Notes: generated from the letters alone by a model not told the origin. A DNA stretch of 64,000 bases from Photobacterium sp. SKA34 (GCF_000153325.1 NZ_CH724141.1:591569-655568); one strand, 5' to 3'. Shown: positions 9,303 through 18,131, numbered from the stretch's first letter. Numbers and translations are program-made.

Positions 9303-9869
9303 ATGGAAAAACGATTAAAAACACGACTGACTCTGCATACGTTCGCCACTTTCTTATTACTAGGAAGTTCTGCGCCGCTATATGCTTATGCTCTTTCACC
9401 TATTCACTTACTGAACTATGTCGATTCATATGGCAATGTCTCATTAAGAAACAGTGGAGATATACAATTACCCGATCCACTTGTGATCACTGGTAACTTG
9501 AATCTTGAAAAAAGCAAGATTTCACAACTTCCACGTAGCCTGACAGTTAAGGGGAATCTTAATCTTGCTTACACTGAAGTTAAGTATCTCCCCTTAGTAT
9601 TTAACGTCGATGGATTCGTTAACCTTGCTCATTCAAAAATTAAAGAACTTAACAATGGTATGAGAGTAAAGGGAGATCTCAGTTTAATGGGAACTGAAAT
9701 CCAAAAGCTTCCAGATAACCTCTATGTAAAAGGGGATCTTTACTTAAACAACAGTAAAATAACTAAACTTCCTAATCAAATCATCGTTGATGGCGATATC
9801 CACATTAAAGGTACACAGATAACAAAAATCCCAAAAAGTGCAAGAATAAAGGGGCATATTATCAATTAA
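9303..9869 (+). CDS. Exported leucine-rich-repeat-like protein
   Basis: A protein of 188 residues from ATG 9303, chosen because it places a signal peptide (TRLTLHTFATFLLLG...PLYA) at the N-terminus; ATG 9252 would add 17 residues. The mature part is about six copies of a unit near 21 residues, with consensus L-P-x2-L-x-V-x-G-(D/N)-L-x-L-x3-x-I-x2. Such solenoids are found in phage and bacterial surface proteins and usually mediate binding. No enzymatic domain is present. It is monocistronic, with a hairpin downstream. The function is unknown; a surface or periplasmic interaction role is inference. Confidence 0.75.
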   Translation: MEKRLKTRLTLHTFATFLLLGSSAPLYAYALSPIHLLNYVDSYGNVSLRNSGDIQLPDPLVITGNLNLEKSKISQLPRSLTVKGNLNLAYTEVKYLPLVFNVDGFVNLAHSKIKELNNGMRVKGDLSLMGTEIQKLPDNLYVKGDLYLNNSKITKLPNQIIVDGDIHIKGTQITKIPKSARIKGHIIN

Positions 9870-9947
9870 CAAGTTATTGGATTATTTTATATCTAAAATA
9901 GCAATCGTTTGCCTTTTAATTTAAATGCGAATTTTAAATATAAGAAA

Positions 9948-9973
9948 GCCAGAAATATTTATTTATTTCTGGC
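9948..9973 (+). terminator. Hairpin, probable terminator of the LRR-like gene
   Basis: Perfect stem GCCAGAAATA/TATTTCTGGC with a TTTATT loop, 80 bases after the stop. It has no strong T-run on the plus strand, so efficiency is doubtful. Confidence 0.5.
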
Positions 9974-10042
9974 CACTGATACTCAATAAGTATTTAAAAT
10001 TACATTATTCAGATTTTGAACATTTAACGGAGGATTTGTTAA

Positions 10043-10069
10043 ATGTATAAGACTTTCTTAATCACCTAA
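10043..10069 (+). other. Candidate 8-codon ORF with a strong ribosome site, overlapping a hairpin
   Basis: GGAGG at 10029-10033 lies 9 bases before an ATG that opens MYKTFLIT and then stops. The ORF runs into the inverted repeat at 10049-10080, a leader-peptide-like arrangement. No gene follows on the plus strand for 700 bases, so there is no obvious target to attenuate. It may be chance. Confidence 0.25.
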
Positions 10070-10080
10070 AAGAAAGTCTT
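10049..10080. repeat. Perfect 11-bp inverted repeat
   Basis: AAGACTTTCTT and AAGAAAGTCTT separated by 10 bases. It lies downstream of the small minus-strand ORF at 10095-10163 and could end its transcript, but the T-run on that strand is interrupted. Confidence 0.6.
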
Positions 10081-10094
10081 TCTGTCAGCATTGA

Positions 10095-10163
10095 TTATGC
10101 TTTTTCAACTTTAGTAGTTTGATTTTTGTAGTAAAACCACTGTCTACGGTTACGTGTTTTCAT
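10095..10163 (-). CDS. Candidate 22-residue basic small protein
   Basis: ATG at 10163 is preceded by GAGAGG about 7 bases upstream. The product begins MKTRNRRQWFYYKNQ and ends in KVEKA. It is strongly basic, with an aromatic WFYY core and no membrane segment. It is followed by the inverted repeat at 10049-10080. I do not recognise the family. Support rests on the ribosome site, codon content and placement between a hairpin and a long intergenic stretch. It could be a regulatory leader rather than a functional protein. Confidence 0.45.
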   Translation of the reverse strand: MKTRNRRQWFYYKNQTTKVEKA

Positions 10164-10815
10164 TTAAAACCTCTCATTAATCTTATATGAGTAAGGTTGA
10201 TATCACTAAAATTAATACCGTTCTTACTCTTTACTTATCTGTTCTACTTAAACAATTTGATGTGACATAAACATGACATCGCAATAATTTTTTGTGAACA
10301 TCTTTTTTATTAATATATCTTAGGCTGCGAACTATCAGAAAAGTTCACAGTAGATTATTAAAATGATTTTTATAGATATGGGTTCGATAGGAAGTATTGA
10401 AATGCAACCATAGCTAAGTATTATCAGCTACGTTTTCTTACTTAAAAAACCTCGAACAATTTATATCGATGACTCAATATATGTATCTTTCGCTCATTTG
10501 ACAACCACTAAAATAGATTTTTGTGTGATTCAACTCTTTATTTTATTATACAAGTGATCACATCCTATTAATGACAATGATAAGTCATTGTAAAATAAGT
10601 ACATTTAATAGCGATCGGCAGTTTATACCAACGTTATATCCTCTAAAAAAATTTAATCAAAACTGCCAGTTTTACTTTTGATTATTCAGATCATGGCCGT
10701 TGATTCCTTTTAACACTATCAGCAAATAAATAAATTCTCTTAAGGTTTCACTTTAACTTTCAACAACCACTTGTTAATGATATGTTAAATGCAATTAAGT
10801 ACTATGGAGACGATA
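10164..10815. other. Long intergenic region, no gene seen
   Basis: About 650 bases of AT-rich sequence. It contains a short dyad (TGACAAT...CATTGT near 10570-10592) and should hold the promoters of the small minus-strand ORF and the SRPBCC gene. No tRNA-like or ORF structure was identified. Confidence 0.5.
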
Positions 10816-11331
10816 ATGACGATTCATACCGTTACTTTAGAGGTAACCGCTAATGTGCCTAAAACTGTTCTTTTTGCATTACTTTCTGATCACGCTAAAT
10901 TAGGGCGCTTTTTTAATGCTGAATACTCGTTGATTCGCTCAGGAAAACCAGAGGTTAATGGGATCGGTGCTATACGAGAGGTAATTCAAGGGCCATTTAC
11001 GTATCAAGAGCAAATCATTGATTTTAAAGAAAATGAACACATTCACTATCAAATAATTCAGGGCGCTCCAGTGAATGAACATGGCGGATGGATAAAATTT
11101 AAAAGTATCAATGCAACCCAAAGTAAAATTCATTATCACATTACTTTTTCTCCTAAAATTAAAGGCACTGGCTGGTTAATTAAGTTTCAAATACAAAACT
11201 TCTTAAAACAAGCGCTAGCAAACGTGATTCAACACAGTGAAGATATGTGGAAATCCACAACGACAGTGAACGCTTATTCACGCAATACCGCTTCGAAAAA
11301 AGACATTCCAACCAAAGCCCGCATTAAATAA
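10816..11331 (+). CDS. SRPBCC-family protein (polyketide cyclase/dehydrase-like)
   Basis: A 171-residue START/SRPBCC-fold protein of unknown ligand. ATG 10816 is chosen because GGAG sits 6 bases upstream. The first strand and helix read TIHTVTLEVTANVPKTVLFALLSDHAKLGRFF, as in polyketide cyclase 2 proteins. Central strands include YQEQIIDFKENEHIHYQII, and a C-terminal helix closes the ligand cavity. It is alone between long intergenic stretches; no pathway partner is adjacent. Confidence 0.75.
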   Translation: MTIHTVTLEVTANVPKTVLFALLSDHAKLGRFFNAEYSLIRSGKPEVNGIGAIREVIQGPFTYQEQIIDFKENEHIHYQIIQGAPVNEHGGWIKFKSINATQSKIHYHITFSPKIKGTGWLIKFQIQNFLKQALANVIQHSEDMWKSTTTVNAYSRNTASKKDIPTKARIK

Positions 11332-11506
11332 GCGCAACAGCATAATCACGATCAGTTCTACATTTTTGATTTTCTCTTCCCGTAAACACGGCCCTTATTG
11401 CGCAATCTTTGATCAAATCGAGGGCGTACATATCAAAATACGTTTTAATAGCTCAACAATATGCCTTTAATTGCACTTATATTTACGTTGAGAGGTCCTC
11501 TAAACA

Positions 11507-12040
11507 ATGTATCAATCGCAACTGCAACTAACAACTGACAGGTTAATTCTTCGTCCACTACAATTATCAGATGCGACACAAATTCAACATCTGGCAGGTA
11601 ATATCGATATTGCAAATAGTACTATCAGTGTTCCTCATCCCTACTCTGACGGTATGGCGGGGAAATGGATTGGTAAGCATTTAGCTGGTTGGCTCACCCA
11701 AAACTCAGCGATCTTTGCGATAACGTTAAAATCAAATCACCAACTGGTTGGTTGTGCTGGACTTGAAAATATACAAAACGGTAGTGGTCAATTGGGCTAT
11801 TGGATTGGTGTACCTTACTGGGGGAATGGATATTGTACTGAAGCAGTTGAACGTCTTAAAGAATTTGGTTTTAACCGATTACAACTCAAACATATTTATG
11901 GTCGCCACAGTAAAAACACCACAGGGCCTGCAAAAGTGATGCTAAAAGTAGGTATGTATCCTGTTGATAAACTTTCTATTACTTCTATTGATAATATAAA
12001 TAATGACATTTCATTGTATGAGATCACAACAACAGCATGA
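11507..12040 (+). CDS. GNAT N-acetyltransferase (RimJ/RimL-like)
   Basis: A 177-residue acetyltransferase_3 family protein. The opening LTTDRLILRPLQLSDATQIQHL and the later QLGYWIGVPYWGNGYCTEAV match the RimJ/RimL subgroup, with Y-W-G-N-G-Y forming the acetyl-CoA pyrophosphate loop. GAGAGG lies 12 bases before the ATG. The substrate is unknown: protein N-termini, ribosomal proteins or small amines are all possible. It precedes a frameshifted oxidase gene by about 80 bases and may share its transcript. Confidence 0.87.
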   Translation: MYQSQLQLTTDRLILRPLQLSDATQIQHLAGNIDIANSTISVPHPYSDGMAGKWIGKHLAGWLTQNSAIFAITLKSNHQLVGCAGLENIQNGSGQLGYWIGVPYWGNGYCTEAVERLKEFGFNRLQLKHIYGRHSKNTTGPAKVMLKVGMYPVDKLSITSIDNINNDISLYEITTTA

Positions 12041-12121
12041 TACCTTTTTAATAATAACATCGTATAATAAATAGCATTATTATTCTCTCATTACGCATTT
12101 CCATATCAATGGGAGGATTAA

Positions 12122-13314
12122 GTGTTAGATTGTGATTTTCTAGTTATTGGGGCTGGAATAATTGGATTAAGTACAGCATGGGAACTGCAACAACGTTTTC
12201 CCCAAAAAAAGGTATGGGTTATCGAAAAAGAAGCTCATGAAGCTTTCCATCAAACAGGCCATAATAGCGGTGTTATACATGCTGGTATTTATTACCCTCC
12301 AGACAGCTTAAAAAGTGATTTTTGTCTTCGTGGCAATCAAGCGATTAAAGCCTTTTGTGGCGAGTTTAATATTCCTTTCGAACAATGCGGAAAATTAGTC
12401 GTTGCCACAAACACAACCGAGAAACAACATTTACAACAACTAGCAATTCGGGCTGCTCACCTTGATATTAATATCGCCCTTCTCGATCAACATGCGCTGA
12501 AACAAAAAGAGCCTAACATTACAGGTATTAGTGCTCTTTTTGTTCCAGATTCTGCCATCGTTAATTATCGCTTGATTTGTCAAAAACTTGTTGAGTTGAT
12601 CCGGCAACATAACGGGCGTGTTATTTTTAATCAAACTGTTGAAGCAATCGAAGAGAAGACTGATAACGTTGCTATTAAATGTATAACGAAAACATTTTTA
12701 GCGGGTAAATTAATTGCGTGTGCTGGACTACAATCCGATAGAGTTGTTTCTATGCTTGGTACTCAACCCTCCTTTTCTATTGTTCCTTTTAGAGGTGATT
12801 ACTACCAAATCTCAAATAAGCACAACGATCAAATTAACCATTTAATATATCCAGTCCCAGATCCCAACTTGCCTTTTCTAGGGATCCACTTAACTAAAAT
12901 GATCGATGGTAGCATTACTGTTGGACCCAGTGCAGCCTCAATTTTGCGCGTGAGGCTTATGATTCACCAATGTTTAATCTTAAAGATAGCTTGGACTTAC
13001 TTAGCTTTAAAGGCCTATATCCTCTGTTATATAAACACTTATCATCAGCATTAATAGAGTTTACTCAAGCAGTATGGAAACCCTCTTATTTAGCTAAAGT
13101 TCAGAGCTATTACCCTCAATTAACGATCTCTGATTTGCAATCTTATCCTTGTGGAATAAGAGCTCAAGCGGTGAATAAACAAGGTCAACTAATTGATGAT
13201 TTTATGTTTCATCAAACAGCATTAAGTCTTGTCGTATGCAACGCCCCCTCACCAGCTGCTACATCATGTTTTCCTATCGCTCAGTATATTGTTGATAAGC
13301 TACGCTATGAGTGA
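12122..13314 (+). pseudogene. lhgO: L-2-hydroxyglutarate oxidase, interrupted by one frameshift
   Basis: FAD enzyme of the LhgO family, which oxidises L-2-hydroxyglutarate to 2-oxoglutarate. The GTG start has GGGAGGATTAA upstream. The Rossmann motif is DFLVIGAGIIGLSTA, then HNSGVIHAGIYYPPDS and PFRGDYYQ. After GPSAAS the frame is lost at a run of four T (12942-12945). Adding one T restores the expected S-I-F-A-R-E-A-Y and joins the downstream frame, which encodes SYPCGIRAQAV and a normal end at 13314. The restored length is about 397, normal for the family. As written it is inactive. A single homopolymer base could equally be a sequencing error. Confidence 0.88.
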
Positions 13315-13372
13315 GTGATGTTTTTGATATACTCGCCAGCATCAAAAATTATCGTAAATAAGGGATCTTGTA

Positions 13373-13678
13373 GTGAAAAGCCCATGTGTTGCCAAGTGTA
13401 AGAATAGTGATGGTATCTGTAGTGGTTGCTTACGCACAATGAAAGAAGTTATAGAATGGCAAAACTTTGATGACATCAAGCGAGAATCAGTTATGGCTGA
13501 AATTAAAGGGCAGCCTGATACTCATTTTTGCCCTGAATGCCATGAGCCCGCACATTGCGATATTAGTGCAGGAAAGGCAACGTGTTGGTGTTTTGAATTA
13601 GATAACCGTGACACTGCAGATTGTCCTTCAGGACGCTGCTTATGTCGTAAGTGTTTATCAAAGCAACCTCTCGCTTAA
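13373..13678 (+). CDS. DUF1289 plus cysteine-rich CWC domain protein
   Basis: A 101-residue protein with GTG start and AAGGGA 8 bases upstream. Residues 1-45 are a DUF1289 module (SPCVAKCKNSDGICSGCLRTMKEV). Residues 50-98 form a CWC-type metal-binding region (FCPECHEPAHCDIS...TCWCFEL...CLCRKC). Thirteen cysteines in 101 residues suggest zinc or Fe-S binding. Both domains are known and have no defined biochemistry. It follows the broken lhgO by about 60 bases on the same strand. Confidence 0.85.
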   Translation: MKSPCVAKCKNSDGICSGCLRTMKEVIEWQNFDDIKRESVMAEIKGQPDTHFCPECHEPAHCDISAGKATCWCFELDNRDTADCPSGRCLCRKCLSKQPLA

Positions 13679-13741
13679 TAATAAATGGCGTTCTAACTTA
13701 TTTAGATCGCTTTGCAAGCCTTTTGTTACTAGGACAGTGAA

Positions 13742-14776
13742 ATGACACTTAAGCTTAATAAAAGAAAAGCACAAACCCTTGATGAGGCCATTGCGCACTG
13801 GGAACAAGAAAAACTTGTAAGTATGGAGCAAAGTGAGCACTTACGACAAAGTTATCAAGTTGCAAATTTTGATTGGAAACTACTTGCTGTTTATTCGTTC
13901 TGGATAGCTATTGCTTGTTTTATCCTCTCCGTCATTTTGTTAGTTGCTGATAACTATCTAATGTCTTTATTGGCTAAATTAATTAATACACCAGCCAGTG
14001 TTTTAACAATTATTACCGCGTTTTTATCCGCAGCTTTATATTATCTAGGCGTTAGAAGACGTACTAAGTACCCAGAAAAAAGTATTAGCAATGAAGCAAT
14101 TTTCTTTTTTGGTGTATTACTCACGGCGGTTTCTGTCGGTTTTTTAAGTAAAACAACACTCGCTGAACATTGGCGAGAAAGTCTATTTGTTACTATTCCT
14201 GCCATCATCTATTGTGCGTTAGGTATCAAGTTAAGATCGGTTTTAATTTGGTTATTTTTCTTATTAAGTGCGGGGCTATATTTACTATCAGAAACTGCCT
14301 ATTTAAGTGATAGCCATTACCTCTTTTTAGGAATGAATATACCACTACAATTTACTTGTTTTGGCGCCATCATTATCTTAATTAGTCTATCTTTTCCAAA
14401 AATAAAAATACTAAAACCGCTAACAGAAGCTACACGTTTTTCTGGACTGCTCTATTTTTTCACTTTTTTATGGTTACTGACTATATTCGGTAACTATGAC
14501 AGTTTTCATGAGTGGTCACAGATAAAACAAGTGGAATTATGGGCATGGAGTCTCTTAGCTTTAACTTGTTGTAGTATCGCAATTATTATTGGTATAAAAG
14601 CTAATGATGTTATGACGCGAACATTCGGTATTACTTTTATGTTGATTGTGCTGTATACCGAGTATTTCACCTATTTTTGGGGCGAGATTCATAAGGCACT
14701 TTTCTTTGCGATACTTGCTCTTAGCTTTTGGTTTATCGGTACACGAGCTGAAAAGTTATGGCAACCTAATCAGTAA
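13742..14776 (+). CDS. DUF2157-like polytopic membrane protein
   Basis: A 344-residue inner-membrane protein. The N-terminal 50 residues are soluble and helical (TLDEAIAHWEQEKLVSMEQ), as in DUF2157, followed by about 9-10 hydrophobic helices starting at LLAVYSFWIAIACFILSVILL. AGGACAG precedes the ATG. The biochemical role is unknown for the whole family. It ends the plus-strand run that starts with the GNAT gene. Confidence 0.8.
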   Translation: MTLKLNKRKAQTLDEAIAHWEQEKLVSMEQSEHLRQSYQVANFDWKLLAVYSFWIAIACFILSVILLVADNYLMSLLAKLINTPASVLTIITAFLSAALYYLGVRRRTKYPEKSISNEAIFFFGVLLTAVSVGFLSKTTLAEHWRESLFVTIPAIIYCALGIKLRSVLIWLFFLLSAGLYLLSETAYLSDSHYLFLGMNIPLQFTCFGAIIILISLSFPKIKILKPLTEATRFSGLLYFFTFLWLLTIFGNYDSFHEWSQIKQVELWAWSLLALTCCSIAIIIGIKANDVMTRTFGITFMLIVLYTEYFTYFWGEIHKALFFAILALSFWFIGTRAEKLWQPNQ

Positions 14777-14804
14777 ATAACACGTATATTCTTTCTACCA
14801 TTAA

Positions 14805-14837
14805 AACGGGATAGCTTGACAATAAAGCTATCCCGTT
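14805..14837 (-). terminator. Terminator between convergent genes
   Basis: Stem AACGGGATAGCTT/AAGCTATCCCGTT with a short loop. It has a TTTT run on the minus strand and so serves olsF; it may also stop plus-strand transcription of the DUF2157 gene. Confidence 0.8.
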
Positions 14838-14859
14838 ATGAAAATAATCAATCCAATCG

Positions 14860-16620
14860 CTATCGATGATAGGCAATATATTGCTTTGCCTTTTTAAGCC
14901 CCATATATTTAGCGAGCGTCTTTTCTGCGACCTGACGTAAATCAACCACAATTAAACCATCCAACGAATCATTAAAAGCAGGATCAACATTAAAGCAAAG
15001 TAGTTTGCCATTTAAGCCTAGATATTGCCTTAACAAAACTGGTACACCTTTCTTATCGTTATCTAATCGACTCACAACTTTTGAGAGCAGTTGAATATCA
15101 GTAAGCGCTGCCAATATATCAGGATGATGATAACAACGATCCCCTTTAGGCAAAGGATAACTAGGCTTTACCAACGTTGCTACCTGCTGATCGTAATGGT
15201 GCACCTCTAGACTAGCAGCTAATAACTGGCGGGCTCCTAAACTATAGTCATTACTTATACTCACAGGGCCAAATAAGTGCGTGTATTGAGGGTGCCGATA
15301 CACAAATTCGCATATTCCTTTCCACAGTAACAATAGTGCGCTAAGACTACGCTGATAAGGCTGAGCAACAAAAGAGCGCCCTAACTCTAATGATTTACCT
15401 AACTGTTTCACTAACGCCTGCTCATAATTAAACAAGGTTCTTGAGTATAAACCTCCAATCCCTTGCTGCTGTATGATTCGATCAGATGCTCCTAAACGAT
15501 ATGCGCCAACCAACTGCTGTTTCTCTTTATCCCATACGAATAAATGATAATAAAAGTCATCAAACCGATCTAAGTCCAACGCTTTTCCAGTGCCTTCCCC
15601 GACCGCCCTAAAATTAACTTCTCGCACTCGACCAATTTCTTTCAATAAATGTGGCGCGTCTTCAGCCGTAGTGCAGTAAACATCAAAGCGAGTATTTTCA
15701 ATAAGCTTCTGATCATGAGGCAAATGTGCAATTTCTGCTGCTAATAATTGAGCAGGGATAGGAGGATGAATCTCAGCTATTTCAGCATTCGATACAGGTT
15801 CTTGCTTTGTTGGTTGAGATAAATAGTTTGAACCTAAAAGATAAGTATTAAGCCGTAAGTAATTAACTAGCTGATAGTCATCTTTAATATTCTTCACTTC
15901 CGAATAATGTATAGCTTCACCGATCGCTAGCCCTATACATTGTTGGCGTTTATTTAGCATCTCTCGCCCAAGCATCGCAGTACGTAATAATGGATGAATT
16001 TTCCCTGCTAAATAAAACTTTTTACTGTTTTCACCATTAATAAAAATCGGTACCACAACTGCTTCATGACGACGAATAAAGCGACTTACGGAGCGATTCC
16101 AACTTTTATCGACTAAGCGTTTTTTTTGATCTTTAGTCGATACTTCTCCTGCAGGGAATACCAGTAATAAGCCCCCCTCTGCAAGATGATGATGTGCTTC
16201 TCTTACCGCTTTTGCATTCACTTTTACTGTAGATTGACTTTCAAAAACATCAACGCCAATAAACAGGGAATCTAATTCAGGCACTGTTTTTAAATATTCA
16301 TTAGCCAAAATTTTTATATCTGCACGAACGGAGAGAAGAAGTTCAGCAAGAATAATGCCTTCCACACCACCAAGAGGATGATTTGCAACAATCAACGTTG
16401 ATCCTTGCTGTGGGATTGTTTGTACCGAGCCTTGTTGGAGTTGATAATCAATCCCTAACGATTCCAACGCATACCGCACAAAAGTTGTTCTATCTGAATC
16501 AATGGGGCGCTTTAAATAATACTTATTAAGCTGCTTTAGTCCTGTAACCCATTCAGCCACATTCTCAGCAATACCTAATGGCGTTTTTCTTGGAAGCAAA
16601 AAAGGCGTGTTCGTTTCCAT
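14860..16620 (-). CDS. olsF: Bifunctional ornithine-lipid synthase (OlsF type)
   Basis: A fusion of 586 residues with two acyltransferase modules. Residues about 60-250 are an O-acyltransferase of the PlsC/OlsA class (VANHPLGGVEG in place of the usual HX4D box, and VFPAGEVST). Residues about 310-530 are the OlsB-like N-acyltransferase of the hemolysin/AHL-synthase-related GNAT group (IGRVREVNFRAVGEGTG, YRLG, LELGRSFV). OlsF proteins of this order acylate ornithine twice to make phosphate-free ornithine lipid; described examples include Serratia enzymes. ATG 16620 is chosen, with GGTGA 4 bases upstream; an in-frame GTG at 16638 is the alternative. Assignment rests on domain order. Confidence 0.83.
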   Translation of the reverse strand: METNTPFLLPRKTPLGIAENVAEWVTGLKQLNKYYLKRPIDSDRTTFVRYALESLGIDYQLQQGSVQTIPQQGSTLIVANHPLGGVEGIILAELLLSVRADIKILANEYLKTVPELDSLFIGVDVFESQSTVKVNAKAVREAHHHLAEGGLLLVFPAGEVSTKDQKKRLVDKSWNRSVSRFIRRHEAVVVPIFINGENSKKFYLAGKIHPLLRTAMLGREMLNKRQQCIGLAIGEAIHYSEVKNIKDDYQLVNYLRLNTYLLGSNYLSQPTKQEPVSNAEIAEIHPPIPAQLLAAEIAHLPHDQKLIENTRFDVYCTTAEDAPHLLKEIGRVREVNFRAVGEGTGKALDLDRFDDFYYHLFVWDKEKQQLVGAYRLGASDRIIQQQGIGGLYSRTLFNYEQALVKQLGKSLELGRSFVAQPYQRSLSALLLLWKGICEFVYRHPQYTHLFGPVSISNDYSLGARQLLAASLEVHHYDQQVATLVKPSYPLPKGDRCYHHPDILAALTDIQLLSKVVSRLDNDKKGVPVLLRQYLGLNGKLLCFNVDPAFNDSLDGLIVVDLRQVAEKTLAKYMGLKKAKQYIAYHR

Positions 16621-16710
16621 ACTTTCACCGCAAATCACAGAATTTGGTGTCAGTATAAAAAGGATAAATGACGAAGGAGTTTCAATCTATTGCCGTTTTA
16701 ATGACAAAAA

Positions 16711-16736
16711 TAAAGCCACTGTTTAAAGTGGCTTTA
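16711..16736 (-). terminator. Rho-independent terminator
   Basis: Stem TAAAGCCACT/AGTGGCTTTA followed by TTTTT on the minus strand. It ends the transcript of the 16797-17132 gene and insulates olsF. Confidence 0.8.
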
Positions 16737-16796
16737 TATCGGTAAATTATTTATAAACGCTATCTGTAACAAAGTAGATACTCAAAAATGGATATA

Positions 16797-17132
16797 TTAT
16801 CTTACTGCTTGCATTTCAAGATTATAAAGACGGATCTCATGTAATACACGTTCTGTCAGAATTTCATTCATGTTGTCACGAACTGACGCTTGCATTTCCG
16901 ATATAGCAGGAAATACATTCTCATGCATTTCATCTAAACATTCCTTTGATACCTTCATTTTTAAATCAAACTCAAAAGATGCTAAAACCAAAAACTTCTC
17001 CATTCGCTCTAAAACGACATCAATCATGTATTGATCAGCATTTAAATCAAGCAATTCCTGCTCAACAATGGTTTCTAAAGGTGTCCGTTCTTTCGGTTGC
17101 TCTTTTACTGGAAAAGTAAGAATATTCGACAT
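16797..17132 (-). CDS. Conserved hypothetical protein, helical
   Basis: A 111-residue acidic, helix-rich protein with no signal peptide or membrane span. A GGGGGA ribosome site 5 bases before the ATG strongly supports translation. It opens MSNILTFPVKEQPKE, followed by amphipathic helices (DQYMIDVVLERMEKFLVLASFEF). I do not recognise a family. It is a single-gene unit with its own terminator. Confidence 0.75.
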   Translation of the reverse strand: MSNILTFPVKEQPKERTPLETIVEQELLDLNADQYMIDVVLERMEKFLVLASFEFDLKMKVSKECLDEMHENVFPAISEMQASVRDNMNEILTERVLHEIRLYNLEMQAVR

Positions 17133-17631
17133 AATATCCCCCCATAGACAGTAACTGTGAAGTCCCTAACAAATTTCCCTGTAACAATACCGTTACATTT
17201 ATCCTATGTGTATTTATTCATTCTGAAAAGCACAATTTTGAAAAAACGTTATAACTATAACATTTTTGAAATTTAACACGCCTTACCCTAACCCTACAAT
17301 CCTTTAATAAACAAATAGATAATGAAATAAAAATAAATATAAACTTTTCTTATTTTTTTTTCGTACAAATGTTGTAAATAACCAACATTGTTTGAATTTT
17401 ATACATTGCCTATAACAATACGTATTTGATTTGGAGCCTTGTAGCGCCACTTATCCGAGTTACTCAAGCCGTATCTCGGTTTTTTTTATCCTAAAAATAG
17501 CAAAACCTTAAGATGTGGTCTAAATATCAAACGTTTAATGAAAATAAGACATTTTTCACGTATAAACCTATATATCGATCTGCCGTAAATAAAAATAAAT
17601 CGATTACGGCGAATAGACCAAGGAGTGAATA
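17133..17631. other. Intergenic region containing a possible sRNA
   Basis: About 500 bases of very AT-rich DNA between the hypothetical gene and creA. The only structured part is the promoter-plus-terminator pair at 17388-17488. An apparent minus-strand ORF at 17486-17719 overlaps creA in antisense and is not credible. Confidence 0.5.
17388..17488 (+). ncRNA. Candidate small RNA with its own promoter and terminator
   Basis: A sigma70-like promoter, TTGTTT at 17388-17393, 17-bp spacing, TATAAC at 17411-17416, would start near 17422. A hairpin CCGAG/CTCGG (17455-17479) followed by eight T ends a transcript of about 65 bases. No ORF lies between them. The unit includes the promoter. It resembles no sRNA I know. 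The alternative is an isolated terminator of no consequence. Confidence 0.4.
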
Positions 17632-18120
17632 ATGAAAAAAACCATAATGGTGGCAGGATTGGTAGCAACAGCGCTATTAACAAGTGGTTGTTCGGATAAT
17701 GAAGTTGGCGATGTATCACTAGGGGTATTTACCACCAAAGATATTAAATTAAATACTTTAGTCGACCCATTAGTGCCAGGTGTTACCTGTCATATTGCAA
17801 GTATTGAGGCAGATTTAAGCTTAGCGGATCCATCCGATTCATCCATTTCATGTCGTCAAACGGGTGAAATTACACATGATATGATTGCAAAAATTGATAA
17901 ATCAAAATCAGGTGAAGTAGTATTTAAAAAGTCAAAAAGTATCTTCTTTAAAACTATGAAGATTCGTCGTATTTATGATCCTGCTTCTGAAACATTGATG
18001 TATTTATCATACTCAACAAAAGAAACATCAGGTAGCTACAAACATAGCTTATCAACTGTGCCTCTTTGGGGAACGAAAGCTTACGTACCCAAAGACGTAA
18101 CACCACAATCAGCACAGTAA
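17632..18120 (+). CDS. creA: CreA family protein (lipoprotein-like)
   Basis: A 162-residue homologue of E. coli CreA, a periplasmic protein of unknown function named for its place near the creBCD locus. A lipobox-like signal (ALLTSGC, Cys near residue 20) suggests lipid anchoring, unlike the cleaved signal of E. coli CreA. Family hallmarks are DPLVPGVTCHIAS, SSISCRQTGEI, GEVVFKKSKS and LMYLSYSTK, with the conserved cysteine pair. AAGGAG precedes the ATG by about 8 bases. No creBCD genes are adjacent. Confidence 0.88.
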   Translation: MKKTIMVAGLVATALLTSGCSDNEVGDVSLGVFTTKDIKLNTLVDPLVPGVTCHIASIEADLSLADPSDSSISCRQTGEITHDMIAKIDKSKSGEVVFKKSKSIFFKTMKIRRIYDPASETLMYLSYSTKETSGSYKHSLSTVPLWGTKAYVPKDVTPQSAQ

Positions 18121-18131
18121 TATCAGTATAT

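Noticed and set aside
10049..10080. Read as a transcription attenuator with the 8-codon leader
   Set aside because: No downstream gene on the plus strand within 700 bases, so there is nothing to attenuate; kept only as an inverted repeat.
11491..11503. GAGAGGTCCTCT before the GNAT gene as a hairpin hiding the ribosome site
   Set aside because: The palindrome has a one-base centre and cannot form a hairpin within one strand.
17486..17719. A 77-codon minus-strand ORF near creA
   Set aside because: Antisense to the start of creA and the candidate sRNA terminator; no ribosome site, no family.
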